Assembly: GCA_009746045.1 (NCBI GenBank)
Contig: RPFO01000114.1
Coordinates: 1,873,411-1,937,410 of the forward strand
DNA: 64,000 nt
Origin: Mesostigma viride
Lineage: Eukaryota > Streptophyta > Mesostigmatophyceae > Mesostigmatales > Mesostigmataceae
Direction: 5' to 3'
The notes under the pieces were generated by a model. It searched no databases, was not told the DNA's origin, and saw only the letters and a list, made by a program, of their open reading frames with translations. This document shows positions 45,630 to 58,500 of this stretch, piece by piece. Position 1 is the first letter of the stretch. Each line of letters opens with the position of its first letter. The position numbers were made by a program, and so were the translations under genes.

Positions 45630-46322
45630 ATGTCCAGTCTGACGGTCGACATAAGGGGACGTCCATATCAGGACGCTGTTTTCCGGATTTTTGAGAAGGA
45701 TCCCGAAAAGAAGTGCCGGGATAGGAAATGTAAAAAGCTGTCAATTACCGACATGGGTCTGTGTGGGGAACACATCGTAGCTTTTGGAAAGGACATGATT
45801 TCCCGTCATTTGCAACAATACGTTGACAACAATTGTGTGGGAGGGGCGCAGATGGACGTCCTTCTTGAGGATGGAGTGGACGGAGCCAAAAGGGCTGTAA
45901 TTCGGCTGTCGGAAATGGATGATGACAAAGAGGACGTGAACATTCGCCTTAAGAGGCACGACGATAACACGGCCGATTGTGTGTTTGGGTCTCGAGGAGT
46001 GGCGGATGAGAGGCAGGTCTTCCATGATGCCGCGGAGAAGGTGGTGGAATGGATGATGGGTTGGTCAAATCTTGACGTTCGCATATTCAACCGTCTGACG
46101 TCTGATTTCCTTCTCCGGGGAAGTTTCAAGATGGTTGACCGTGCAAGGCAGTCCAGGAACCAGGTATCCGTTTCCATGGCCAGTCCGATCGCACGCATGA
46201 TTGAGGGGGCCCTCTTCCGCGCAACCTTGCCTCGAGATTTCGAAAATACCGTGAAGGGCTCGACCGAAAATCAGCAGCGATTTCCCATTCGCGAACCACT
46301 TATGGGTCGACGGAGGTGGTAA
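45630..46322 (+). CDS. C-x4-C-KK-x8-C-x2-H motif protein B
   Basis: 230 residues from ATG at 45630, directly after GGTTTCGCAG. Residues 29-48, CRDRKCKKLSITDMGLCGEH, match the zinc-ligand motif of the preceding gene in every spacing. After it come VAFGKDMISRHLQQYVDNNC, an acidic MDVLLEDGVDGAKRAVIRLS segment and a basic C-terminus ending RRRW. No catalytic motif is seen. The upstream 50 bases (CGGCCGGTATGTT...CGCAG-ATG) are similar to those before gene A, indicating duplication of gene plus promoter or splice region. A DNA- or RNA-binding role is plausible but unproved. Confidence 0.7.
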   Translation: MSSLTVDIRGRPYQDAVFRIFEKDPEKKCRDRKCKKLSITDMGLCGEHIVAFGKDMISRHLQQYVDNNCVGGAQMDVLLEDGVDGAKRAVIRLSEMDDDKEDVNIRLKRHDDNTADCVFGSRGVADERQVFHDAAEKVVEWMMGWSNLDVRIFNRLTSDFLLRGSFKMVDRARQSRNQVSVSMASPIARMIEGALFRATLPRDFENTVKGSTENQQRFPIREPLMGRRRW

Positions 46323-46403
46323 CGGAATTTTTTTGCATTTCCTTGCCAATTGATTCTTTATGAGGGACATAGAGTTGTTTGTATAGAGAGTGAATTGACG
46401 AAA

Positions 46404-46536
46404 GTTGCGACGGCGGTCGCATCTTTTAGTGCGTCGTTCTCTTGTTATGAATCTCTGTTCATTCTGAATTATAACGTTGTTTGTACCTTGACATAATGAT
46501 GCATTTTTTGTATTGAGTTGCGACGTGGGGCGCATC
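46404..46536 (+). repeat. Two palindromic motifs upstream of the long gene
   Basis: GTTGCGACGGCGGTCGCATC (46404) and GTTGCGACGTGGGGCGCATC (46517). Both outer stem bases change from T to C, and the first also has an internal A-T pair, so the palindrome is kept with different bases. Confidence 0.8.
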
Positions 46537-46585
46537 TTCCTGCTGACTCGTATGTTTTTTCCAATTTTTTTGTTTTGTGTTGCAG

Positions 46586-49500
46586 ATGGAAAAGGGCGGC
46601 CCTACATCGCAGGTGGTCGGCGACTCTCCCCCTAGGGGGGAAGGGTCAGAAGGGCAACCAGTTCAGGCCCAAGGCGCCTCCCCACAACAGCCTCCTCACA
46701 AGCGTGCAAGGGAGGGCACGCCGCCCCCAATGGTGGAATCTGGTGTCAGCTTTGCCGCGGTCACTGGGAAGGATGAGTACCACGGTGGTCTTGAGATGGT
46801 GGACGATCCGGTTAAGCGGATTCAGATTGAGCGGTTTGAGCGACTCGCGAATGGCACTCGTGAACAGCAATTCGCGCTGTACCAAGACATCCTTAATGAC
46901 AAACCTGAAGTCGCCAAGGTGCCTTATACCTCCAAGCGCACATTCATGCCTCGTTTCGAAACCCTGCTCCAGCAGGAGCTAAGGTTGCGTCGGTTGGCTC
47001 AGAATGCGCCAGAGACAGTAGCCGCCGCGCCCTCCCATGCCGCGCCTGCCGCAGTAGCCCAAAAGAGGGGGGAGAGTGTGCACGAGTCGGCCGCAGTGCC
47101 CTCAACCGCAAGGGATCCCCCCGCGACTTCCAAGCCGGTCGCGACGGGCGATATGCCCCCGCCGCGGCAGAGGGGAAGGGGGAAGGGGGTCGATGGAGGG
47201 GAAGTCCTCGATGTTTTCGATATGACGCTGGGCAATTTGGAAGGTGGCGGGCCGATCTTCGTAAGTCTCCGCCCATTAAATTGATGTCGTGAAATACAAT
47301 ACGCATTTTTTTGCAATATTCGCCAGACATGTCATTTCCGACAACTAAGCGGATTTTTACTTTCCGTTGAAATGTTCGCAGGGCCGGCAAGAGGATGTTG
47401 GTGCAAGAGAAGCCCGCTCAATGGCGGGAAGCACCCAGGTACATGAGTGCGTCAGATTCCTCTCCGGTTTACTTGTATTGAAAAGGTTTGCGTGCGTATA
47501 TCCTTGTTTATTTTTGTAGTAATTTTTTTCTTGTGAATGGACAATCGCGTTTGCTATTTTTACAGGGAAGTCCGTTCGAGCAGCAAGAGGGCGGTGACAG
47601 GAGGGGAAGTGGATCTTACGGTGGTTCCACTGCAGAGGGGGGAAGGGTAAGTTACCGTTGACTTACAAATTGAAAGTTTAGGTTCGTCCTCAATTGACAG
47701 AGTTACGACGGCCGGCGTTTCTCTACACTTTTCTTACATTAAAAATCTTCCGTTGATAATGTTCTTGCAGGAAGCCGGTCGTCAGGGTGGGGCAAATCTC
47801 CAGGGAGAGGGGGCTATCGCTGTCGGTGAGCCTGTGTCAGAGGGCGCGGGTGGAAGCGACGGCGATACTGCGAAAATGACACGCTTTAAGGAGCAAGCGG
47901 ATGCTTATCAACTGAAGAAGTTGGCAAAGTGGGTTGTGGCCGAGGTGAGAACGGAAACAGCCCCACCTGAGGTACGGAACCAGATGATGACTCTCCATCA
48001 AGTCGCTGAGTTGATCGTGAAGAATGCGTGCGCGCCCGATGGCGCCACACAGCCTGAGGAGATCCCGAGCGCCAAGGCCTTGATAAAGTGGATGCAGGAG
48101 AACCTGTTCGAGGGCAAAGGGAAGGAGAGGAAGTGTAAACTGAAGACGGTGACGATGGCGGACGCCAAGACTCTGATCAAGATGTTGAAGGAACACGATG
48201 CCCGCCGGGACAAGTCTCCGAAGATCGCGAAGGGGTCGAAGAAAGCGGCTGAAGCAGCAGCGGTTGAGGGGAATGAGGTAAGTCTACCTCTGTTGTGAGG
48301 GGGGCTTTGTTCTTGAGGTCCACGTTTCATGTAGGTTGCGACGGCCGGCGTTTCTTAAGTGTGACACTTACTTCCTTTTGACTAACACTTACTTCCTTTC
48401 CTGATTTCGCATCGTTGAGGGAAATGAGCCAAGTGTACCTCTGTTGTGAGGGGGGCTCTGATCTTGAGGTTTAGGTTTCATCTAGGTTGCGACGGCCGGC
48501 GTTTCTCAAGTGTGACATTTACTTTATTCCTTTCGGTTATGCTTTCCTGATTTTTTCATATCATTGTTAAGGGGAACGAGGTAAGTATACCTCTGTTGTG
48601 AGGGGGGCTTTGATGTTGAGGTTCAGGTTTCATGTAGGTTGCGACGGCCGGCGTTTCTCAATCGGCATTTACTTTATTCCTTTTGGTTATGCTTTCCTGA
48701 TTTTTTCGCATCAACGCAGTACGTGCAGGCCGAGAGGGCGACCCACGCGGCCATCCTGTACTCAATCAGCCTCGACCAGCACGCGCGCCGCGAGAACATG
48801 AAAATAGATAGTACGTGGACTGCTGCCGTCGACGAACACCAGAAGGGACTCTCCGAAGCACTTGCGACCTACAAGGGGAAGGCGCTGAAGGGAAAGGGGA
48901 AAGGAAAGGAGGTGGAGGTTGCGGATGCTCCCGTGTCTCTGCTTGAGAAATGGGAGAAGTCCCCGGTGTCGCAGGATGATGATGACATCCTGGATGTGAA
49001 CGATGAGATCGCGAAGGGCAAACGGTTGCGGAAGCAGCTTGCCGTTCAGCCTCGGGACCTCGATGAGATGTCCAAAGCCTTGGTGCATCGAAATCGGGTG
49101 TGGACAAGGAACCTGTTCGTGGGGCCTCAGAAGCTCCTCGCACGAGACTTGCATCTGTCTAGAGCCGAGCAGAACGCCACCATTTTTGCAAACTCGGAGT
49201 CCGACTACGGCCACGACAAGCTGGTGATTCCTGTGTGGCGGTACTCGTTCCAGTTTTTGGCTGACCGGTGCCCCAACAGTTTTCATGACTGGATGAAAAA
49301 GGAAGGCACCCAGCGTCAGCTCGCGCAACTCTTCGGGGAGATGGGGGGGCACGGACAATGAAGGCTGGCTACGCTCGCGCAATGACTGACAAAGAGATTG
49401 ATATCTACCTGCGAACGAGCTCGGCCAAGGGAATGGCCGAAGCTGCTTCCACCGCGGTTCTGACAGGACCGGCCGATATTCTGGACGATCTTAAGCCCGT

Positions 49501-52500
49501 GGACGTGAGAAAGGCCGCGCTTTTGGACAGTTTGTGCAAGTCCGCCTGGGAGATGGCTCCACTCGAGAAGAAGACACCGTTGCCGCCAGCCATTTGCGGC
49601 TTTCTCGTGCTGGACGGGAACCACTTTACCACACTCATCAAATCGGTGAAATTCGAACTGGTCACCGACAATATGACGGTGGACCAAAGATCTGTGTGGT
49701 ACCAGGCAATGCTGAATGGTTTCATGAAGGCGGAAAAGCTCAGGGTCGTTGCGCGGGGAGGGAAGGAGCAGGAGGTCACGAAGACCGTGGCCGCGGCGAA
49801 GCTGGAGGAGTGGGCAACTGATTGGACGAATTTCGGGGGGGTGGACGTGCAGATGCTCAAGGGTGAGACCATCCTGCCGACCTGGTGGCAGATCCGTGAA
49901 CAGAAGGTAAGCCAGGTTGCGACCGCCGGCGTTTCTATAAGTGGTTTTCTTGTGTTAATTTCAGTATGCCATTAGTTCGGTCAAGATGCGACCGCCGGCG
50001 TTTCTATAAGGGGTTTTCATGTTCCACCTTAGCATCCCTGCCAGCCGTTAAGAATGTACTCCAGCACAAGTACATTTTGAGTTTTTCCAAGTTTCTTGTT
50101 TTTTGCTTGTTTCAAGTTCAGTTTTGCATAAAACGTGTCCCCATAGCCCCTGGATCTCATCTGGAGGTAGTTGAACTAGTATATGCTACAATATACTAGG
50201 TTGTACTATTTTCTACTACATTTATACTATAATGTACTAAATTGAACTACATCTGAACTAAATGTAACTGTGATTGATGCCCCTGTAACGTCTCCCAATG
50301 CTCGATAACAGGTCTGGCCACCATTGGTGACCTCCTAGAGCCATTCACAGCTGCATTTCGTGGATCACCGCACAAAAAAAAATGTTGTACTTAGCCTTAT
50401 CAACATGGGAATGAGGGCTTTGGTGTGCAAACATGCATGTGTGCTAAAAATTGGACATTCTGACACTGCGCGAGAGTCTGGTAATACTTAAGCACTTCAG
50501 GTCATGATCGAAGTATAGAATGAACTGATGCAAGCAATCAAGCATTATGCAAGGAATGGAATGCTGCGATGAATTTTAGCAGTAATACTTGCAACTAGGG
50601 AACACACGATAAAGTCACGAATCTGACATGCATTGTGCCGTCATGGCACATGCATGAACACGTACACGAACAGAGGATCACGCGGACGCCCACGTGCACG
50701 CGCATGGCAATGCCAATGCCCCCCCCCCCCCACACACACACAAGCCCCAACTCCAAACATTGCACCAATCACCCACCCACCCAAACCCAACCCCAGCCCC
50801 CCTGACCCCCCAACGCCCATGCACACGCCCATGCCCCCGCCCCCGCCCCCCCCCGCCCCCGCCCCCGCCCCCGCCCCCGCCCCGCCCCCGCCCCCGCCCC
50901 CGCCCCCGCCCCCGCCCCGCCCCCGCCCCCGCCCCCGCCCCCGCCCCCGCCCCCGCCCCGCCCCCCCCCGCCCCCGCCCCGCCCCCGCCCCCGCCCCCCC
51001 CCCCCCCGCCCCGCCCCCCCCGCCCCCGCCCCGCGCCCCGCCCCCCCCCGCCCCCGCCCCCGCCCCGCCCCCGCCCCGCCCCCGCCCCCGCCCCCGCCCC
51101 GCCCCCGCCCCGCCCCCGCCCCCGCCCCGCCCCGCCCCCGCCCCCGCCCCCGCCCATGCCCATGCCCCTGCCCCCGCACCCGCCCATTCTCACCCACGCC
51201 CACGCCCACGCCCACGCCCACGCCCATGCCCACGCCCACGCCCACGCCCACGCCCACGCCCACGCCCACGCCCACGCCCACGCCCACGCCCACGCCCACG
51301 CCCACGCCCACGCCCACGCCCACGCCCACGCCCACGCCCACGCCCACGCCCACGCCCACGCCCACGCCCACGCCCACGCCCACGCCCACGCCCACGCCCA
51401 CGCCCACGCCCACGCCCGCGGCTACGCCCACCCTAGCCTCACCCCTACTCCAAGCCACAATTATACCCAAAGCCACAGCCAGAAGTAGAGCGCAGCTGCA
51501 ACAATAGCAGATGTAGCTGAGACACACACCTACCCACGCCAACGCCCACGCCCACGCCCACGCCCACGCCTACGCCCATGCCCACGCCCACGCCCACGCC
51601 CACGCCCACGCCCACGCCCACGCCCACGCCCATGCCCACGCCCACGCCCACGCCCACGCCCACGCCCACGCCCACGCCCACGCCCACGCCCACGCCCACG
51701 CCCACGCCCACGCCCACGCCCACGCCCACGCCCACGCCCACGCCCACGCCCACGCCCACGCCCACGCCCACGCCCACGCCCACGCCCACGCCCACGCCCA
51801 CGCCCACGCCCACGCCCACGCCCACGCCCCACCCACACCCACGCCCACGCCCACGCCCACGCCCACGCCCACGCCCACGCCCACACCCACGCCCACGCCC
51901 ACGCCCACACCCACACCCACGCCCACGCCCACACCCACGCCCACGCCCACGCCCACTCCCACGCCCACTCCCACGCCTACGCCCACGCCCACGCCCACGC
52001 CCACGCCCACGCCCACGCCCACGCCCATGCCAACGCCCACGCCCACGCCCACGCCCACGCCCACGCCCACGCCCACGCCCACGCCCACGCCCACACCCAC
52101 GCCCACGCCCACGCCCACGCCCACGCCCACGCCCGCGCCCATGCCCACGCTCACGCCCACGCCCACGCCCACGCCCGCGCCTGCGCCCACCCTAGCCTCA
52201 CCCCTACTCCAAGCCACAAATGCACCGTAAGCCACAGCCAGAAGTACAGCACAGCAGCGACAATGGCAGACTTAGCCCAGACACACACCTACCCACATCA
52301 ATGCCCCTGCCCAGAGACTCGCGGCCTCATCCCACCCCCCTGCACGAACAGTTCCCAAACAAAAGAAAAGGCAAACAAAAGGAACAAGAGTAGCAAGCTG
52401 CATTGCGAGCACATATGCCAGTTCTGGTGCACATGCCAGGCCGAAAGCAACTCATGATTGCCCCTGCCCCTGCCCCTGCCCCTGCCCCTGCCCCTGCCCC

Positions 52501-55500
52501 TGCCCCTGCCCCTGCCCCTGCCCCTGCCCCTGCCCCTGCCCCTGCCCCTGCCCCTGCCCCTGCCCCTGCTCCTGCCCCTGCCATCACCATTCTAACCACC
52601 ACACATTACGAAAAGCAAGAAGAAATTATAATAATAATAAGAAATAAGAAGAAGAAGAAATAATAATAATAAACAAGCACAAAGTTGACTGCACATGCGA
52701 CTGTACCAGTAGGCACGTAGCAAATTTTAGCTGCAGCTTCAATTTCAACTTCATTGCAATTGCAAGTGTGACTGCATGTGTAATTGCACTACCAATGCCT
52801 AATGCCCACTGCATGTGCCCAGTGCGAATGCTATTCAAAAGCAACATGCAATCGAAATTACAGCTGAAGCCGGCTATTGACAAAGATATTTAAAGCAGTT
52901 GTTAACTACAGAGACCCAATGAAAATGCAAATGCAATGAAAAGCAACAGAAGTTGAAGCCACTGCCACTCTACCTGCCGACAGTAACACCACCGCCAGCA
53001 CCCACTCATATCCCAACGACAAGGAAATAGAATTGCCCAAAGCCAGACATACATTGGGACGCATAAGCAAACGGCAACGCAAGCGCACATGCAAATGTAT
53101 ACGCAAAGGCAAAGGCAAAGGCAAACGCAAACGCAAACGCAAACGCAAGCTTGTCATGTACCTACGCTTAACTGCAAACGCAAACTGTGCACGAAGCAAA
53201 AAGATTGGATGGCCAAGATCATGGCAAATACGAGGGCCGAAAACAATCCAACTTCATCTAAATGTCCGAAATCCTCACGACGTTTCGATGCGCGCTTGAA
53301 TGTCGAAGGCCTGCGCCGATTATCGATCATAAGTCGAATGTGTAATTGTCGGCTTATGAGAACTGCTTTGCGACAGTATCACGTCAGGCCGTTCCTGTGC
53401 AGCCATTTTCCCTGTGCAGCGGGTGGACAACGTTCACTTTCCGCATTATTCATGGCTATCGAAGTTAATTCTTACCGACCCCGGCTGCCATGGCCACTGG
53501 CCACGCATATCAAGTTCAGGTATTCCCGACCTGTAGCGCAGCAGATTTCTGTCGGAAGGCATCCTAAGCATCGTGATAAAAGAAATCCGAACAATAGACA
53601 TTCATGCTGCATCTAAGGACATTATGGCATTTGTATATACTGCAAGTACATGTATCGACATTGCCGTGATTGCTAACCCCGACTCACCATGAACAGGAAC
53701 TTTCCCTCTGCCTCCATGAAATGTACTTCGTGAAATGTACTGTAATACATATGATGTACTACGATGATAATCATCCCAGCAAAGCCATAGCACACCTTCC
53801 GTTTCGACCGCCATGTCGGCCACTAGTCCGGATAGCTCAATGTGCACCTGACCTTGACACTAATCGCACAAACAGCCACAATTTTGCAAGCAAGAAGACA
53901 TGGCTACCTCGGCATTTCATGAAATGTACTTCGTGAAATGCATTTCGTGAAATGTACTAAGGAACGTGATTGGCCGGCGTTCGCTCGCCAAATCTCGCAA
54001 AATGTACTAAGGCACGTGATTGGTCCCGCAAAATGTACTAAGGAACGTGATTGGCCGGCGAAGATTCTGTTTGCTGCAATTAAAATTCCCTACAGAATCT
54101 TCGCCGGCCAATCACGTTCCTTAGTACATTTTGCGGGACCAATCACGTGCCTTAGTACATTTTGCGAGATTTGGCGAGCGAACGCCGGCCAATCACGTTC
54201 CTTAGTACATTTCACGAAATGCATTTCACGAAGTACATTTCATGAAATGCCGAGGTAGCCATGTCTTCTTGCTTGCAAAATTGTGGCTGTTTGTGCGATT
54301 AGTGTCAAGGTCAGGTGCACATTGAGCTATCCGGACTAGTGGCCGACATGGCGGTCGAAACGGAAGGTGTGCTATGGCTTTGCTGGGACATAATCGTGGC
54401 TATCTGCTTCCTGGCTTTCGCTATCATGGTGATGGGACACCATGGGAAGCGCAAGTTCGCAGCCATAGTGCTAAGCGGCAGCACCCATGCCGGCAGCCTA
54501 GTGACCGACGAGACGTTCGACTGTAAGTGCGGCCACGAGTGCATGAAGCCCATTAGAATATCACATCTCCAGGCATTGCGAAGCGCCTGGTTTTCGCCCG
54601 GGCGGAAGCAAGAGGACAGGAAGGCGGCGATAAAGCAGCAGCTGCACCAGGGGGGGTACGACGCCATAACCACGATGTCGTCATCTACTCGTCACAAGTT
54701 CGTTCATGGCGCTGGTTTTCGGTTCGTTCTCGACGGGGGAGTCAAGGATATGAACATAGGGTTTGTGACCCCTTTTCACTTTCGCGTTTCACTTTCGAGG
54801 CGGCCTTCAGGCACTGCCTGAAAATTAGCAACCACGTTTGGAACTCTTCGGACCACCTGTGAAACTAATCACATTTGATGATGTGCTGGCGGGCCTGGGC
54901 ATCGCATTTGAGCATTACTTCGAGCAGGGCTCAACAAGCTCGATTCGCCAACTCAACCCGAAGAAGCCCTAAGCTGCGGTAAGACATATATTTGTGTGGA
55001 TGGCTCTTGATATCATGCTGAATTTCTAGACTTCTCTAGGTGGACAGTTCATGTGCAGCCATACAGGTCATCCATGTGTGTTTTAACCATGTTGCATGTG
55101 CCACAGATATCATGAGCAGTATTTACTAAGTGTGCTGGAGTCGTTGTTGCATGCTTGTTGTATTTCACAGTTCACGCCTGCATGAACGCATCGTTGATAC
55201 TAATGATTATTCATATTGCATGACTGTTCTATTGGGGACGCCGCGCTTGATGTCACAACGTGGCTGAAAGGGTGCATCCACCGCGACGGCCGGTGGGTGA
55301 AATCGATGGACGCATTTCCGAAGAAGCCAGCCGCGGGCCACACCCATGGCGCGGGCGTGGGCGCGGGCGGGGCGGGGGGGCGGGGAGAAGGCGCGGGTGC
55401 GGGCGCGGGCGCCACCCAAGGCGCGGGCGCGGGCGCGGGCCCGGGCGGGGGCGGGGGCGCAGGCGCCGGCGCGGGTGCGGGCGCGGGCGCCACCCAAGGC

Positions 55501-58500
55501 GCGCGCGCGGGCGCGGGCGGGGGTGGGGGCGCAGGCGCCGGCGCGGGTGCGGGCGCGGGCGCCACCGCCGACTTGGATGATGAGCCAGCAACCGAAGCCA
55601 AGAGGGAGAGGCACCGCTCTTCGAAGGTGTTCGATCTCGAAGTGTTTTGGGGCCGGATATGACCGTGTATGTCCGCTGGCGCCTAGCCGCATCGGAGACG
55701 TTGGTAAATGCACCGGTGAACAAGTGGCAGCCCACAGGGCCTAATGGCGAGGCTTGTGACGGGGTCACGCCCATTGGGTACACCCCGCAGGGAGATCCTG
55801 TCTATGGGTGCCTCCTCATAGAGCGTGGCAAGGCCCCCAAAGGAAGTCCTGGTCTAGTGCTGCTTTTTGAATGGGACGAGGGCGGTGCCAGGAGATGTAC
55901 CTGCGCTAGCCTTCACAGCCTTTTTCCCGACATCGTCGCCGCTGAGAAGCAGCAGTTGCTGGACGGATGGATTGAGCAGGTGCCAAAGTCCGTGGAGGAT
56001 GTGCGTGCCAACAACGAGAATCTGTTCAACATCATGGAGCAAAAGCTCAAAGAGAAGCGTGAACTGCAAGCGAACAAGGCGGTACCCTTACCGCTGCGAT
56101 CTGCAGGCGACCAGTCGGTTGCGCGGGCAACACGAGCACTGAGGCTGCCCATAAAACAAGTCATCTCACACGTCGCTTGCCCTGCCCGCGAGATTCAAGC
56201 GCAGATCAACCGCGCATGTGCGCCCGCTGCGCGAGGGAGCACATCAACGGCAACGCCCGCTTTGCGCACACTGATTTCCGGCAGGCACACCTTCAAGGTG
56301 AATGGAAGCCTCGTACGACGCGGCGGCCTACTCGTTGTTAAGCGGCCAGCCGTCACCTGCGGGCAGGGAATGCCGTAAGCACCACACATGCTGGTGAAGG
56401 TCCTTGATCTGAAAGGCGATCGCACGGAGCGTGACAGCATTGTCGCCTCTCCTTACTACGCACCGTCGTGGACGGGCCAGTTTTCTAGAGTGACATTAGG
56501 TGGCGGCAGCGCAGGGATGACGGTCCCCATTTCTGATGTACACCTGCAGCACTGGACAGTGGGCGGTACGGCAGAGGTGCACCAGCCTGAGCTGATCAGT
56601 ACCGGCAAACTGTCAGCTGCCACGGTGGCGGCGTTGAAAGAGCACCCGCAGATTGACTTTGAGCATTACAAGACTGCCACCGCCGCCAGGGCAGCAGCAA
56701 AGGATGACTGCAATGCCTACTTTGCCGAGCATGGAGCACGTGCGCTTATCGGGATGCGCCTGTGTGCCATGTTTCCGGGGACAGCGAGGAAGAGGGAGCG
56801 CTTCCATGGCTGGGTCACTAAGGTTCAGGAAAGGGGAGGTCACCTGCTCATCAAGGCGATGTGGGCTGATGGGCAGGACTATCATGCCCTGGCGGAGGTG
56901 ACGCAGTTCGTGTGCGGCTGCCCACACCCAGTCGAGGCATTTGGCCGCGCTCGCTTCTTTCCACAGGAGCTAGGCTGGCACCGTGAACGCAGGTGATGGC
57001 ACCCACATAGACGATGCCGTCCCTGCTGTGCACAGTGACAGTGAAGGCGGGGAGGAGGAGGAAGAGGGAGAGGAAGAGGGGGAGGAAGAGGGGGAGGAGG
57101 AGGGGGAGGAGGGGGAGAGGGGGAGGGAGAGGGGAGGGAGAATGGGAGGGGGAGGGGGAGGAGGAAGAGGGAGAGGGAGACGGAGAGGAGGATGCGGAAT
57201 GGGAGCCGGGGATGACTGGTAGATGAGACGGTGCCATCTACCGGCGCATGGAATGAAGTGGTACACAAGTTTACTCATGGTTATCGGCAAGTAGAGCATG
57301 CTCGCCTGGCCTAGTTGCATCAATGAGTTGAGTTTGGAGAGACTGCACTTTGCTTGGATGAAGAATGTGTTAGCATGGCCAAACTTTTATGGCTTGTAGC
57401 CAAATCCTCTTGGGGTATGCAGTGTACTAGCGGTGTGCAATTGCGAGGATTCCTGTCTTGTAGCGATGTGGCCTCTCACCCTGCAGCCTGGTAGATGTGT
57501 TGGCATGCAGCCACCCATCATGGGTCATCCGATCTGGTGTGATTTGCATTTGCACACCTTGTATTAAGGCCATGATTTAATATTGTCTTGTTATTTTTAA
57601 TGTGTATATGCGAAAAGAGGCATAATCTGCTCATATATAGTGCTAGCAAATGTCACTACCTTTACCTATGCCTGACCTTACAAGTTGAGGATGGTCTAAT
57701 GTAGTGACAAACAGGTTATTTACAACAATTCACAGTTTTCTGACATAGTTTCAGGCAACTATACTTACCAAAATGCTTGAAAAAGGCAAAAATTGCACCA
57801 TTATGCTAGCAAACGTCACTATTTTGAGATCAAACTGGGCCCAAACTTGGCCCATGGTCTAATCTAGTGGTGTTTAGGTTGCTTCCAACATTTCATAGCT
57901 TTCTGACATAGTTTGATATTGTGTAGTAGCTTACACTGAGCAAAATGCTTGAAAATGGCAAAAAATGCACCATTTATGCTAGCAAACGTCACTATTTTGA
58001 CATCAAGCTGAGCCCAAACTTTGTGCATGGTCTATTCTAGTTGTAATTAGGTTGCTTCCAATATTTCATAGCTTTATGACGTAGTTTGATATTGTTTAGT
58101 AGCTTACACTGAGCAAAATGCTTGAAAATGGCAAAAAATGCAGTATTTATGCTAGCAAATGTCACTATTTTGAGTTCAGATTGACCCCAAACTTTGTGCA
58201 TGGTCTATTCTAGTGGTAATTAGGTTGCTTGCAAATATCCATGATGGTTTGACGTGATTTAGTACTGTTTCCTATTTATTACTATTTAATTTAATTTAAA
58301 ATGACAAAAATGTACCTGTATTGCTAGCAAATGTCACCAAGATGACGTCCGATCGATACCAAACTTTGTACGAGGTCTATTTTGGTTGCAAACATCATGC
58401 ATGACAATTTTCAGCATAAAAAGACAAACTTCGGTACGAAGTACATTTTGCGTGCTGGAGTACATCCTTAATGGCTGGTAGGGCATGCCATATTTTGGTC

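Larger units (their letters stand above)
50031..58488. mobile_element. Nested 8.5-kb TIR element in an intron
   Basis: The left end GCATCCCTGCCAGCCGTTAA continues AGAATGTACTCCAGCAC; the reverse complement of the right end reads GCATGCCCTACCAGCCATTA continuing AGGATGTACTCCAGCAC. The match covers about 36 bp with a few substitutions and one indel. Inside are simple-sequence arrays, a 0.6-kb foldback, frames with Tudor-like domains, and at the right end a 173-bp tandem repeat related to the outer element's satellite. It lacks the palindromic motif of its host element, marking it as a later arrival. Boundaries are good to a few bases; the target duplication is unclear because about 40 bp of flanking intron is itself repeated on both sides. 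Confidence 0.7.

Noticed and set aside
44455-45632. 19-24 nt ultra-short introns between GGCCG-GTATGT and CGCAG-ATG
   Set aside because: Below any known spliceosomal minimum; more likely a shared promoter/initiator or a true acceptor with a distant or trans donor.
50633-52602. Pro/Arg, Gly/Val and Ala/Trp repeat proteins
   Set aside because: All six frames stay open across hexamer repeats (CCCCCG, CCCACG, CCCCTG), the expected artefact.
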